From: Ruminococcaceae bacterium UBA1767
GTDB lineage: Bacteria; Bacillota; Clostridia; Oscillospirales; Acutalibacteraceae
DNA length: 15,936 bases
Reading direction: 5' to 3'
Assembly (NCBI GenBank): GCA_002315505.1
Contig: DCGX01000021.1
Coordinates: forward strand, 1 to 15,936
Shown here: positions 4,284 through 13,401 of the stretch, piece by piece
How positions within the stretch are numbered: position 1 is the stretch's first letter
Layout of the letters: every line of letters starts with the position of its first letter
Translations under genes and position numbers: made by a program
Notes under the pieces: generated by a model
The model's input: only the letters and a program-made list of their open reading frames with translations
Databases searched by the model: none
Told to the model about the DNA's origin: nothing

Positions 4284-6923
4284 ATGAAAAAAACAGTAAA
4301 GAGAATTATTGCATCGTTGCTGGTGGTTATTATGCTTTTGTCATTGGCACCGCTATCAGGAATGGGCAATAACGGCTTGGTTAGTGCAAAAGAATATGAT
4401 GCAAATGAAGAAGCTGAAATTGAAAAAATTGTGAATGATTATTTGGATAATATTTCTTTGTGGAAGTTGAATCTTAGTTATTCTTATTATGGTGCGGGAT
4501 ATCTTTTTTTAGATGTTGATTTTGATAATGCTCTTGAGCTGATATCATACATTAGTAGTGGCACGGGTTTTTTTACAGATTCGGTTATATATGATAAGTT
4601 GAGTGATGGCAGTATTATAGAATACGATTGGAACATGCCTAATCACGATTTTTACAACGATTCGTTTCACTTGGAAATATATTATAATAAAACAGAAAAC
4701 AAGTATTTCTATTTATCTACTGATTTTTTGAGATCAGGCATATATTATAATGGAAAAGCATTTTCTGAAATGTATGGTACCGGAAGTGATGTTAATGTTA
4801 AAGAGATTTATGAAGAAGGCATAGTTGAAGGAAAAGAAGAATGTTATTATATCCTGAATTCTAATAATTCATATGAATCAGTTACAAAAACCAAATATAA
4901 TAAATATATGAAAGAGTACTACAGTGATAAAAAGAACTGCAATTTAGAATATGAAATTATTGATGCAAAATCGTTCAACAGCCAGTCTAGAGAAACTCAA
5001 AAAAATAGGCTCATAAAATCATATAAAGCTTTTTATTATGATAAAGAGGAAACAAAAGTTTTCGTAAACAAGACACAGCTTATATATAAATCCAATGAGG
5101 ATATTTTGTTAGCAATTGGATATGGTTCAGACGAAAGTTTAACAGCACCTAATAAAATCAGCGTATCGGTTTCAAATACTGATATTGTTAAATTCAATAA
5201 ATATATGACTTATTCTGAGGCTTTAGGCATATGTAGCGAAATCCCTTCTGAGCTGAAGGATTGCAAGTTTGCATCTCTTACCCCTCTAAAAGAAGGAACG
5301 GTAAGTGTTTCGATAACAAATACTGATACAGATGAAACTATTGTTTCACCTATTATTGTGTCAAATCAAAATTATACATCGGTTTTCCCTGAGGACCTAA
5401 AAAAAACATATAATTATGATATTTTGAAGACACACGATAAATATAATTTTTATTTGAATCAAATGTATATTTCTGATTACTCATGCACAAAACAATCTGA
5501 TGGATATAAATGCAGTTTTAATGTTTTTAATATGAGTTATATACTCGGCACAGTTGAAGTGCACAATGCCAAAGGTGAAATTACGAAAGTGGTGAATATA
5601 GATAAATACACCGGAGTGGATAGCATCTTTGATGCGGGAAAAAGCATTTGGAATATTATTAAATCATTAGATAATATTTTATCTTTCAGAGACGAAGCAA
5701 TCAGCAAAAAAAGCGAGGTTGAGGTTACAATTCCCGATGGGGGATATATGTTAATAACAAATGACAGTGCTGTTTCAAAATCCTGCTTCGCACTTAATAT
5801 TCTTGATATTGCACTCACTTCAAGAGATTTAATAGACGGAATCGCCGGTTTGGATGCTGATAGTATTATTGAGTGTGAAAAAAAGATGGCTGAATTGCTT
5901 GGAAAAAAGAAAAACATTGAATTTATCGAGAAATATCAATTTAGTGTTCTCAGCTTGCTTAATCCGCTGTCAAACGAGGCTATAAAGGCTTCCGTGATTA
6001 ATGCAGATCTGACTATAAATGAAATTCTCGGTGAGCTGGGACTTACACTGGTTGATCTTGTGAAATCTGCGATAGGTCTTGTAGATGATACGTTGGAAAG
6101 CATGTTTATTACTATTTCCGGACCCTACGCGTTGCCATTTAAAATTTTGTTTACAGGTCAGAAAATAATTGATTTTTCTACACAGCTTTTTGACACATTT
6201 CAGTACTCGGGTTCCAATAGCGGACTGAAGATAGTGTCGGACGTGAATGCTGTTCAAGGCAAACTCGTTTCAACAGACGGAATTTCGCTTGATACAAACG
6301 GCAATGTTGAAGATAATGTAATTTTGCAGACATATAGAGTTATCAAAGACGATACACTTGTTGATTTGGATGATATTTCTGATGGTGATAACCTAAGAAT
6401 GTATGATATTTCGCTTGTCAAAAACGGCAAGGAAGTACAACCTGATGGAAAGGTTAAGGTGTATATTGAAGTTCCTGCTGGTTTTGGAAATAATCTTAAG
6501 GTTGTCAGATATGACAGTGATAAGAACTTATGGGAAACAGTTCAATATCGAGTAATTAACGAAACAATTGAAATTACAGTTGATCATTTCTGCTTATTTG
6601 CAATTGTTAATGATGGTAAGGTTAAAGGTGTTTCAGTAAATGATATTGAAACAAAATACAAAAAACCAGCAAAGATTGTGCCTGAAATAAAATCAAGCAT
6701 TGGATTAGAGTACACTACAACTTACACCTCATCTAACCCTAATGTTGTAACTATCGACAAAGACGGCAACATCACAACTCACAAAAAGGGCAGTGCAACA
6801 ATCACCTGCACAGTTACGGACGAATATGGAAATGTTGTGAAGGATACCTGCAATGTAAATGTAACATTCTCCTTCGGCCAGTGGCTCATCGTAATCCTTC
6901 TCTTCGGCTGGATTTGGTATTAA
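4284..6923 (+). CDS. Large secreted surface protein, intact paralog (Ig-like, ZU5-like, Big_2, aromatic tail)
   Basis: The 879-residue product starts at ATG 4284 behind an AGAAGGGGATG ribosome binding region. A signal peptide of about 35 residues shares the pattern MKKxxKR...MLLSxAPLSG with the upstream protein and likely ends at VSA-KE. Residues 36-255 are unrecognised and Tyr/Asn-rich, with an acidic, calcium-loop-like motif D77-V-D79-F-D81...E85. An Ig-like module follows (about 258-365), then the region shared with the paralog (about 366-680). A ZU5-like module comes next (EVQPDGKVKVYIEVP to VDHFCLFAI), then Big_2 (780-862) and the tail SFGQWLIVILLFGWIWY (863-879). There is no LPXTG motif, no charged C-terminus and no DUF6273 domain. 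It is probably exposed at the cell surface; ligand and function are unknown. Confidence 0.85.
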   Translation: MKKTVKRIIASLLVVIMLLSLAPLSGMGNNGLVSAKEYDANEEAEIEKIVNDYLDNISLWKLNLSYSYYGAGYLFLDVDFDNALELISYISSGTGFFTDSVIYDKLSDGSIIEYDWNMPNHDFYNDSFHLEIYYNKTENKYFYLSTDFLRSGIYYNGKAFSEMYGTGSDVNVKEIYEEGIVEGKEECYYILNSNNSYESVTKTKYNKYMKEYYSDKKNCNLEYEIIDAKSFNSQSRETQKNRLIKSYKAFYYDKEETKVFVNKTQLIYKSNEDILLAIGYGSDESLTAPNKISVSVSNTDIVKFNKYMTYSEALGICSEIPSELKDCKFASLTPLKEGTVSVSITNTDTDETIVSPIIVSNQNYTSVFPEDLKKTYNYDILKTHDKYNFYLNQMYISDYSCTKQSDGYKCSFNVFNMSYILGTVEVHNAKGEITKVVNIDKYTGVDSIFDAGKSIWNIIKSLDNILSFRDEAISKKSEVEVTIPDGGYMLITNDSAVSKSCFALNILDIALTSRDLIDGIAGLDADSIIECEKKMAELLGKKKNIEFIEKYQFSVLSLLNPLSNEAIKASVINADLTINEILGELGLTLVDLVKSAIGLVDDTLESMFITISGPYALPFKILFTGQKIIDFSTQLFDTFQYSGSNSGLKIVSDVNAVQGKLVSTDGISLDTNGNVEDNVILQTYRVIKDDTLVDLDDISDGDNLRMYDISLVKNGKEVQPDGKVKVYIEVPAGFGNNLKVVRYDSDKNLWETVQYRVINETIEITVDHFCLFAIVNDGKVKGVSVNDIETKYKKPAKIVPEIKSSIGLEYTTTYTSSNPNVVTIDKDGNITTHKKGSATITCTVTDEYGNVVKDTCNVNVTFSFGQWLIVILLFGWIWY

Positions 6924-6946
6924 ACTGAATATGTATAGATAAAGCT

Positions 6947-6985
6947 ATCCCGCTCTCTTTCGAGGGCGGGATTATGTTTTCACTT
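6947..6985 (+). terminator. Intrinsic terminator after the second surface gene
   Basis: ATCCCGCTCT (6947-6956) pairs with AGGGCGGGAT (6963-6972) through ten positions with one G-T wobble, around the loop CTTTCG. The T-rich stretch TTATGTTTTCACTTTT follows. It sits 23 bases after the stop codon. It may also serve the convergent rnhA gene, though the T-run on the minus strand is poor. Confidence 0.8.
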
Positions 6986-7039
6986 TTCGTTATTCATTTG
7001 ATTAAACTGATATTAAAATAAAAAGGCATAATTGAATAA

Positions 7040-7477
7040 TTAAGACAATTTTTTCCACTCACTTACTGCAAGCTCATCGCAACGCTCGTTTTCGGGATGT
7101 GCGTTGTGACCCTTAATCCAGTTTATTGTAACATTGTGAAGTTCATATAATTCGAGCAATTCCTCCCACAAATCGGGATTAAGTGCAGGTTTTTTGTCAC
7201 TCTTTCGCCATCCGTTTTTCTGCCAGCTCTTTGCCCAGCCCTTTGAAAGTCCGTCGGCAACATATTTTGAGTCAGTCCACAATGTGACATCACATTTTTC
7301 TTTTAATAATTTCAGCGCCTCAATGACCGCAGTAAGCTCCATGCGGTTGTTGGTGGTGTTTTTTTCTCCACCGCTTATTTCTTTTTCTGTACCCTTGTAT
7401 CGGAGGATTGCACCCCAGCCTCCCGGACCCGGATTGCCCGAACAGGCACCGTCAGTAAAAATATCAACCTGTTTCAT
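7040..7477 (-). CDS. rnhA: Ribonuclease HI
   Basis: The enzyme cleaves the RNA strand of RNA-DNA hybrids, removing R-loops and Okazaki-type primers in the cytoplasm. The 145-residue product is full length for the bacterial RNase HI family (about 150). Visible catalytic residues are D9 (FTDGACSGNPGPGGW), E47 (NNRMEL), D69 (WTDSKYV), H124 (KGHNAHPENERCD) and D134. The basic-protrusion region KGWAKSWQKNGWRKSDKKP (about 79-97), used for hybrid binding, is present. GAGGTGA lies five bases before the ATG, at 7483-7489 on the minus strand. It is the only minus-strand gene in the window. It is convergent with the surface gene and divergent from rnj. Confidence 0.97.
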   Translation of the reverse strand: MKQVDIFTDGACSGNPGPGGWGAILRYKGTEKEISGGEKNTTNNRMELTAVIEALKLLKEKCDVTLWTDSKYVADGLSKGWAKSWQKNGWRKSDKKPALNPDLWEELLELYELHNVTINWIKGHNAHPENERCDELAVSEWKKLS

Positions 7478-7496
7478 TTATTTCACCTCGCCGAGT

Positions 7497-7525
7497 ATTT
7501 TATCACATCAAAAATGATTTTGCAA
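7497..7525 (-). promoter_or_regulatory. Possible rnhA promoter
   Basis: On the minus strand, TTGCAA (7520-7525) and TAAAAT (7497-7502) have a 17-base spacer and would start transcription near 7490. That gives a very short leader that just includes the ribosome binding site. Both hexamers deviate from consensus, so the call is tentative. Confidence 0.4.
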
Positions 7526-7574
7526 TTTGATTATCAATTTTATTTTCGCCAATACTTATTTTGTATGGAATTTC

Positions 7575-7603
7575 TTGACTTTTGAGTCATAAAATAGTAT
7601 GAT
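7575..7603 (+). promoter_or_regulatory. Promoter of the rnj-led housekeeping operon
   Basis: TTGACT (7575-7580) and TATGAT (7598-7603) have a 17-base spacer. The predicted start is near 7610, leaving about 69 nt before the chosen rnj start. This is the only strong promoter I see upstream of the plus-strand run to the window end. Confidence 0.75.
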
Positions 7604-7678
7604 ATATTAATATTATAGGTTATTATGGCTATAAATGTCTTTACATACAAAATATCAAGAAAAGGAGAAAAAGTTTTA

Positions 7679-9553
7679 ATGCCGAATAAAGAAAAAACTG
7701 ACAAGAGTCAGAAGTCGACACAGAAGAACAAATCGGTTAAAAAGACGGGTAAAACAGCTTTGCAGGGCGGTTCTAAGCAGAGAACAAAGCTCTCAAAGAA
7801 GGACGACAAAAACAATGCTAAAACGGCACCGAAAAATACAAAGAATAAAAGTCGTAAAAATACTTACAATCGTAAGCAGACTAAAAAGAAACCCGCAAAA
7901 TCAATGAAAATCGGTTTCCTCGGCGGATTGAATGAAATCGGAAAGAATATTACCGTTTATGAGTTCGAGAATGACATTCTGCTTGTAGATTGCGGTCTTG
8001 CTTTCCCCGAAGCTGATATGCTCGGAGTTGACCTTGTAATTCCCGATTTTACTTACCTTGAGGAGAACGCCGAAAAAGTAAGGGGTATAGTTATTACCCA
8101 CGGTCATGAAGACCATATCGGAAGTCTTTCATATCTTTTGCAGAAGGTGAATATTCCTGTTTACGGAACACGTCTTACAATCGGTCTTATTGAAGGAAAG
8201 CTGAGCGAGGCAGGAATACTCAATAAGTCCAAGCTCAACACGATTAAGCCGGGAGATACAATCAAGCTCGGGAAATTTAATGTGGAAGCAATTCACGTTA
8301 ACCATTCTATTCCCGATGCACTTGCGTTTGCTATAAAATGTGAGGCGGGAACAGTCATTCAGATGGGTGACTTCAAGATTGACTCAACACCTATTGACGG
8401 AGGAATGATTGACCTTAACCGATTCGGTGAGCTTGGAAATGAAGGCGTACTTTGTATGCTGTCAGATTCGACAAATGCCGAAAGAGAGGGCTTTACCGAG
8501 AGCGAAAGAAAGGTCGGAGCTTCGCTTCGCAACCTGTTTGAAAAAGCAGGGCAGAGGAGAATTATTATCGCTACGTTCGCCTCTAATGTTCACAGAGTTC
8601 AGCAGATTATCGACCAGGCCGAGGCACTCGGCAGGAAGGTTGCACTTTCGGGCAGAAGTCTTGAAAATGTAATGTCAATAGGTACTGAGCTCGGATATCT
8701 CAATGTAAAAGAGGGTACTATTGTCAGCATTGATATGATAAATAAATACCCTGCGGATAAAATGGTTATCATTACAACGGGAAGTCAGGGCGAGCCGATG
8801 TCGGCACTGTCGAGAATGGCATTTTCCGACCATAAAAAGGTTGTTGTTGGGCCAAACGATTGCGTAATTATTTCCGCAACACCTATTCCGGGCAACGAAA
8901 AAACCGTTGGTAATGTTATTAACGAGTTAATGAAGCTCGGTGCGGATGTTATTTACGAAAGAAACTACGGTGTTCACGTTTCGGGACACGCTTGTCAGGA
9001 AGAACTGAAGCTGATGATGGGTATTATCAAGCCTAAGTATTTCATTCCGGTCCACGGTGAACAGAAGCACATCCGAAAGCACGCTCAGCTTGCTGAGATG
9101 ATGGGAATACCTAAGGAAAATATTTTTATTGCCGATAACGGAGCACAGATTGAAATTTCACAGGACGGCTTCAAGCAAATTGATGCTTTGCCTTCGGGAC
9201 AGATATTTGTCGATGGCTCAGGTGTCGGTGATGTCGGAAACGTCGTGCTTCGTGACCGAAAGAAGCTCGCAGAGGACGGACTCGTTGTTGTGACCTTTAC
9301 ACTTGATTACATTACAAACGAGATTCTTGCAGGGCCTGAGATAATGACACGAGGTTTTGTCTATGTAAAGGAATCCGAGGAGCTTATCTATAATGCCTGC
9401 CAGGTTGCGAGAAATACAATCGAAGAGGCAACAGCTAAGAAAAACGTGGATAAAAACACAATTAAAGCAAGAGTGCGTGAAGATGTTTCGAAATTCATGT
9501 ACGAAAAAACCAAGAGAAATCCAATGATACTTTCAATTTTAATGGAGGTATAA
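7679..9553 (+). CDS. rnj: Ribonuclease J (metallo-beta-lactamase / beta-CASP)
   Basis: RNase J is a 5'-to-3' exonuclease and endonuclease of mRNA decay and rRNA/tRNA maturation in Firmicutes. ATG 7679 is chosen because AAGGAG (7662-7667) lies 11 bases upstream. The earlier in-frame ATG 7625 has no ribosome binding site and would lie about 15 bases from the transcript start. The product is 624 residues: a Lys/Asn/Thr-rich basic extension (1 to about 74), then the MBL fold with H141-G-H143-E-D145-H146. Later motifs are GDFKIDSTP, the beta-CASP segment (SGRSLENVM, TTGSQGEPMSALSRM, VHVSGHA), H459 in PVHGEQKH, and the C-terminal domain. The family core is about 555 residues, so the extension accounts for the excess length. 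Its stop overlaps the gdpP ribosome binding site. Confidence 0.96.
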   Translation: MPNKEKTDKSQKSTQKNKSVKKTGKTALQGGSKQRTKLSKKDDKNNAKTAPKNTKNKSRKNTYNRKQTKKKPAKSMKIGFLGGLNEIGKNITVYEFENDILLVDCGLAFPEADMLGVDLVIPDFTYLEENAEKVRGIVITHGHEDHIGSLSYLLQKVNIPVYGTRLTIGLIEGKLSEAGILNKSKLNTIKPGDTIKLGKFNVEAIHVNHSIPDALAFAIKCEAGTVIQMGDFKIDSTPIDGGMIDLNRFGELGNEGVLCMLSDSTNAEREGFTESERKVGASLRNLFEKAGQRRIIIATFASNVHRVQQIIDQAEALGRKVALSGRSLENVMSIGTELGYLNVKEGTIVSIDMINKYPADKMVIITTGSQGEPMSALSRMAFSDHKKVVVGPNDCVIISATPIPGNEKTVGNVINELMKLGADVIYERNYGVHVSGHACQEELKLMMGIIKPKYFIPVHGEQKHIRKHAQLAEMMGIPKENIFIADNGAQIEISQDGFKQIDALPSGQIFVDGSGVGDVGNVVLRDRKKLAEDGLVVVTFTLDYITNEILAGPEIMTRGFVYVKESEELIYNACQVARNTIEEATAKKNVDKNTIKARVREDVSKFMYEKTKRNPMILSILMEV

Positions 9554-9555
9554 GT

Positions 9556-11526
9556 ATGAAAATAAGGAATGCTATAAAAAGTTTTCCGATTATTTTTGCA
9601 GCAGTTTTTGCCGCTGTTATTTGCATGATATTAACCGCTGTTTCGGGCAAATGGTGGCTTGCCGTAATTGAATTTTTGCTTATTGCCGCAATGCTTGTGT
9701 TGCTTTTGGTTAAATTCAAGGCGCTCACCGCAAAAAAGCAGAAAATGATGAGCAGTATTTCAATGGGCTTTGACTATGCAAAGGGCGAAACTACAAATAA
9801 TTTTCCGATACCTGTTGTGGTTTGCACAATGAACGGGGAAATAAAATGGTTTAATGATTTATTTGAAAAGTCGGTAATCGGAAAGCACGATTCAAATTAT
9901 AATGAATTCAGTACTTTGTTCAGTGATATGGGTATTGACGCTATTCTTGATTCTGCCGATAACGGAATCTCGATTGATTGTGACGGCAAGAGCTTTACCG
10001 TATTTTCGCATAAGTCAAATCAGGACGGTGAGAGCGTTGTCGTTATGTATCTGTTTGAAACAACGAAGTATCGTCGCATTGCAGATGAATTTGTCCGTAC
10101 ACGACCTGTTATGGCCATTATGACAATCGACAATATGAACGAAATTGCACAGAGCTATCGTGAGAGCGATGCGGCCGCAATCCGTAACGGAATCAGTAAG
10201 GAAATTGAGCAGTGGGTTGCAGGCTATTCGTGCTTTGTAAAGAAATTCAACGGAAGCAATTTCTACATTGTAACCGATAAGGCGAGCCTTGATGATATGA
10301 TGGAGAGAAAGTTTGATATTCTCGATACTGCACGAGGCTATACCTATGACGGAAAATATGCAGGTGTCACACTTTCAATCGGTGTCGGTTCAGGTCTTAA
10401 TTACGCTGAATGTGAGAAGAATGCAAAGCTCTCTCTCGATATGGCATACGGCAGAGGCGGTGACCAGGCCGTAATTAGAAACAAAGAGGATTATTCATTC
10501 TTCGGCGGTATTTCCAAGAGTGTTGATACCGGCAACAAGGTTAAATCACGTGTTATTGCATCTGCTCTTTCCGAGCTTATGCAGGGCTGTGACAATGTTT
10601 TTGTTATGGGACATCGTTTTCCGGATTTTGATGCAATGGGTGCGGCTTTCGGCGTTGCCTGTATTGCAAAGAGCCTTTCAAAGAATGCATATATTGTTAC
10701 TGATTACGAAAAATCAGCTGCAAAGTCACTTCTTGAAAATATTGATGAGGATTTTGAGGATTGTATTGTCGATTCTGACTTTGCAAAATCGAAGCTCGGC
10801 TCGAACAAAAAAAGTCTTCTTGTTGTAGTTGATACTCATATAAAGACTTTTGTTGAATATCCCGAATTGCTCGAATTGTCAAAGATGACCGTTGTAATTG
10901 ACCATCACAGAAAAGCGGTTGATTATATTGATAATGCAGTTATTTTCTTCCATGACCCGAGTGCTTCATCAACCTCGGAAATGGTTACCGAGCTTATTGA
11001 ATATATCCCGGCAACGACAAACGCAGGCAGCTTTGTTGCTGATGCGTTGCTGGCAGGTATTATGCTTGATACAAAGAATTTTGTTCTTCGTTCAAGCTCA
11101 GACACATTCCAGGCGGCGGCATTCCTTAAAACGCAGGGTGCGGAGGCCGTCAGAGTTAAAAAGCTCTTCTCGACCGATATCGAAAGCTACCATATCAGAA
11201 ACAGCATTGTTAATTCTGCAGAAAAATATAAGAATTGCGTTATTGCCGTTACTGATTCAACGGATGCGAATATAAGAGTTCTGTCTGCACAGGCGGCTGA
11301 CGAGCTTCTGACTGTCAGCGGAGTTGATGCTTCGTTTGTGATTTTCAGAACAGGGGACACAGCCTGCATTTCGGCGAGAAGCTATGGCGCGTTGAATGTA
11401 CAGCTTATAATGGAATACCTTGACGGTGGCGGACATCAGACAATGGCGGCTGCACAGCTTAAGGACACAACAACAGAAAATGCAAAAGCAAAATTAATTG
11501 AAAGTATAGATAACTATCAGAAATAA
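9556..11526 (+). CDS. gdpP: Cyclic-di-AMP phosphodiesterase GdpP (YybT type)
   Basis: GdpP hydrolyses c-di-AMP to pApA at the membrane and so controls potassium, osmotic and cell-wall homeostasis. The 656-residue product has two membrane segments (about 10-30 and 35-52). A PAS-like domain follows (about 80-170), then a degenerate GGDEF domain (about 175-310, ending GRGGDQAVI). The DHH domain has H353-R-F-P-D357-F-D359, VVVDTH, D449-H450-H451 and GIMLD505, and the DHHA1 domain has the GGGH motif (H627). All metal ligands expected of the family appear present. ATG 9556 is two bases after the rnj stop, with GGAGGT (9544-9549) inside the end of rnj, so translation is probably coupled. The order gdpP-rplI-dnaB is a known Firmicute arrangement. 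Confidence 0.96.
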   Translation: MKIRNAIKSFPIIFAAVFAAVICMILTAVSGKWWLAVIEFLLIAAMLVLLLVKFKALTAKKQKMMSSISMGFDYAKGETTNNFPIPVVVCTMNGEIKWFNDLFEKSVIGKHDSNYNEFSTLFSDMGIDAILDSADNGISIDCDGKSFTVFSHKSNQDGESVVVMYLFETTKYRRIADEFVRTRPVMAIMTIDNMNEIAQSYRESDAAAIRNGISKEIEQWVAGYSCFVKKFNGSNFYIVTDKASLDDMMERKFDILDTARGYTYDGKYAGVTLSIGVGSGLNYAECEKNAKLSLDMAYGRGGDQAVIRNKEDYSFFGGISKSVDTGNKVKSRVIASALSELMQGCDNVFVMGHRFPDFDAMGAAFGVACIAKSLSKNAYIVTDYEKSAAKSLLENIDEDFEDCIVDSDFAKSKLGSNKKSLLVVVDTHIKTFVEYPELLELSKMTVVIDHHRKAVDYIDNAVIFFHDPSASSTSEMVTELIEYIPATTNAGSFVADALLAGIMLDTKNFVLRSSSDTFQAAAFLKTQGAEAVRVKKLFSTDIESYHIRNSIVNSAEKYKNCVIAVTDSTDANIRVLSAQAADELLTVSGVDASFVIFRTGDTACISARSYGALNVQLIMEYLDGGGHQTMAAAQLKDTTTENAKAKLIESIDNYQK

Positions 11527-11539
11527 CAGGAGGTACATT

Positions 11540-11983
11540 ATGAAGGTTATTCTTACACAGGACGTAAAATCACTCGGCAAAAAGGGTGAGCTTGTTAATA
11601 CATCCGACGGATACGCAAGAAATTTCCTTTTTCCGAGAAATCTTGCAGTTGAAGCAAATTCACAGGCAATGACCGAGCTTAAGAATCGTGAAAGCTCACA
11701 GAAGCATAAGGTTGATGTTGAAACAGCACAGGCTAAGGAGTATGCAAAGAATGTTTCGGGTAAAATCATCAAGATGACAGCAAAGGCAGGTCAGGGCGGA
11801 AGACTTTTCGGATCTGTAACAGCTAAGGAAATTGCCACTGAAATGAAGAAGCAGTTCAACATCGATGTTGATAAGAGAAAAATCACAGTTGACGATATCA
11901 AAGCCTTCGGCACTTACCCTGCAACAGTTAAATTCTACCAGGGTGTAACTGCAGATTTTTCAGTATCGGTAACAGAAGAATAA
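11540..11983 (+). CDS. rplI: 50S ribosomal protein bL9
   Basis: The 147-residue product is the usual length. It has the bL9 N-terminal signature: MKVILTQDVKSLGKKGELV, then DGYARNFLFPRNLA (residues 1-41). A long connecting helix spans about 42-75. The C-terminal rRNA-binding domain contains GGRLFGSVT and ends FSVSVTEE. It binds 23S rRNA near the L1 stalk and helps reading-frame maintenance. AGGAGG (11528-11533) is six bases before ATG. The gene lies 13 bases after gdpP and 44 bases before dnaB, consistent with co-transcription. Confidence 0.98.
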   Translation: MKVILTQDVKSLGKKGELVNTSDGYARNFLFPRNLAVEANSQAMTELKNRESSQKHKVDVETAQAKEYAKNVSGKIIKMTAKAGQGGRLFGSVTAKEIATEMKKQFNIDVDKRKITVDDIKAFGTYPATVKFYQGVTADFSVSVTEE

Positions 11984-12027
11984 TAATTCAGAAAACGTAA
12001 ATATTCAGGAAAGGAGCAAACTGCGTT

Positions 12028-13401
12028 ATGGAAACAGATTTTTCAACAGAAGCGGTATACAGTCTTGAAGCTGAGCAGGCTGTTCTCGGCTCAATTCTAA
12101 TGGACCCTGCCTGCATTTCACAGGTTCAGGTAATCCTGAACGCAGAGAACTTCTATTTACCACAGCATCAGGCTATTTATACAGCAATGGCCACTCTCGA
12201 TGCAACAGGCGGCAAGCTCGATCCGCTCATTATTCTTGAGAGTCTTGTTAAGGACAAGGTTTATGACAGTGCGGCAGGAAAAAACTATCTTTTTCAGCTT
12301 GCACAGGTTGTGCCTTCAACACAGAATGTTGAGTCCTATGCGAAAATCGTCAAGGAAAAGTTTTACATAAGAAGCCTTATTCAGGTTTCGAGAGAAACGA
12401 TTGACGATGCAACAAGTATGGATCAGTCTGCCGATGAATTGCTTGAAGCGGCAGAGCAGAAAATTTACAATATCCGACAGGGTAAGAAGACTAATGCTCC
12501 GTCTAAAATCGGTGACATTATTGTCGGTGATGTATATACAACACTTCAGCAGCTCACTTCACCCGAAAAGGACTTGTATAAGGGCTATCCCACGGGCTTC
12601 TCAGACCTCGACAAGGTGCTTACGGGACTTCATAAATCTGACCTTATTCTTATCGGTGCACGTCCTGCGATGGGTAAGACGAGCTTTGCTCTGAACCTTG
12701 CAAGAAATGTTGCAGTGTGCGGAAACAGAAAGGTTTTGATGTTTTCACTTGAAATGACGAAGGAACAGCTTGCAATGCGTGTTCTTTCCACAGAGGCACG
12801 GGTGAATTCCGCTAAAATGCGTACAGGTGAGCTTGATGATGAAGACTGGCAAAGACTCGGCCTTGCAACCTACGCTCTTAGTAAGGTTGAATTGTATTTT
12901 GACGATACAAGCTCAATTACAGTTCCCGAAATCAAGGCGAGAGTCCGCAGACTTAAGGATGTTGAGTGTGTTATTATAGATTATCTCGGACTTATCCGTC
13001 CTGCAGGAAGAGTTGAAAACCGTGTTCAGGCTGTCAGTGAAATTACACGTGAATTGAAGCTCATGGCAAAGGATTTGTCAATTCCCGTTATCGTTTGTGC
13101 ACAGCTTTCCCGTGGTACTGAGGGAAGAGGCGGCTCGCACAGACCTCAGCTTGCAGACTTACGAGAATCAGGCTCAATCGAGCAGGATGCAGATATTGTT
13201 CTCATGCTTTATCGTCCCGATTACTATGCAGGTGAAAAGGAAGATGACGAGGCAGAGGATAATCAGAAGCAGGAAATTGCCAATAAAGCTGAAATTATTG
13301 TTGCCAAGAACAGACATGGCCCTACCGATACCGTAGAAATGGTATGGGATGCAGACCATACAATGTTCATGGGTCTGGAGAAAATCCGAAATGATATGTA
13401 A
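12028..13401 (+). CDS. dnaB: Replicative DNA helicase DnaB
   Basis: DnaB is the hexameric 5'-to-3' helicase that unwinds DNA at the replication fork and recruits primase. The 457-residue product has the all-helical N-terminal domain (about 8-110, SLEAEQAVLGSILMD), a linker, and a RecA-like motor domain. Walker A is GARPAMGKT (210-218) and Walker B ends at D318 (CVIIDYLGL). The DNA-binding loop and arginine-finger region RGTEGRGG...RPQLADLRESGSIEQDAD is intact. AAGGAG (12011-12016) precedes ATG by 11 bases. No intein or insertion is seen. The last 11 bases overlap the tilS start. Confidence 0.98.
   Translation: METDFSTEAVYSLEAEQAVLGSILMDPACISQVQVILNAENFYLPQHQAIYTAMATLDATGGKLDPLIILESLVKDKVYDSAAGKNYLFQLAQVVPSTQNVESYAKIVKEKFYIRSLIQVSRETIDDATSMDQSADELLEAAEQKIYNIRQGKKTNAPSKIGDIIVGDVYTTLQQLTSPEKDLYKGYPTGFSDLDKVLTGLHKSDLILIGARPAMGKTSFALNLARNVAVCGNRKVLMFSLEMTKEQLAMRVLSTEARVNSAKMRTGELDDEDWQRLGLATYALSKVELYFDDTSSITVPEIKARVRRLKDVECVIIDYLGLIRPAGRVENRVQAVSEITRELKLMAKDLSIPVIVCAQLSRGTEGRGGSHRPQLADLRESGSIEQDADIVLMLYRPDYYAGEKEDDEAEDNQKQEIANKAEIIVAKNRHGPTDTVEMVWDADHTMFMGLEKIRNDM

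Noticed and set aside
5537..5917. Minus-strand open frame of 126 codons
   Set aside because: It lies wholly inside the second surface gene, lacks family features and has low-complexity Phe/Ser content typical of an antisense shadow.
7625..7678. ATG 7625 as start of RNase J
   Set aside because: No ribosome binding site, only about 15 bases from the predicted transcript start, and ATG 7679 has AAGGAG at good spacing.
13349..13390. ATG 13349 as start of tilS
   Set aside because: It lies inside dnaB without a ribosome binding site and adds residues not typical of TilS. ATG 13391 has GGAG upstream.
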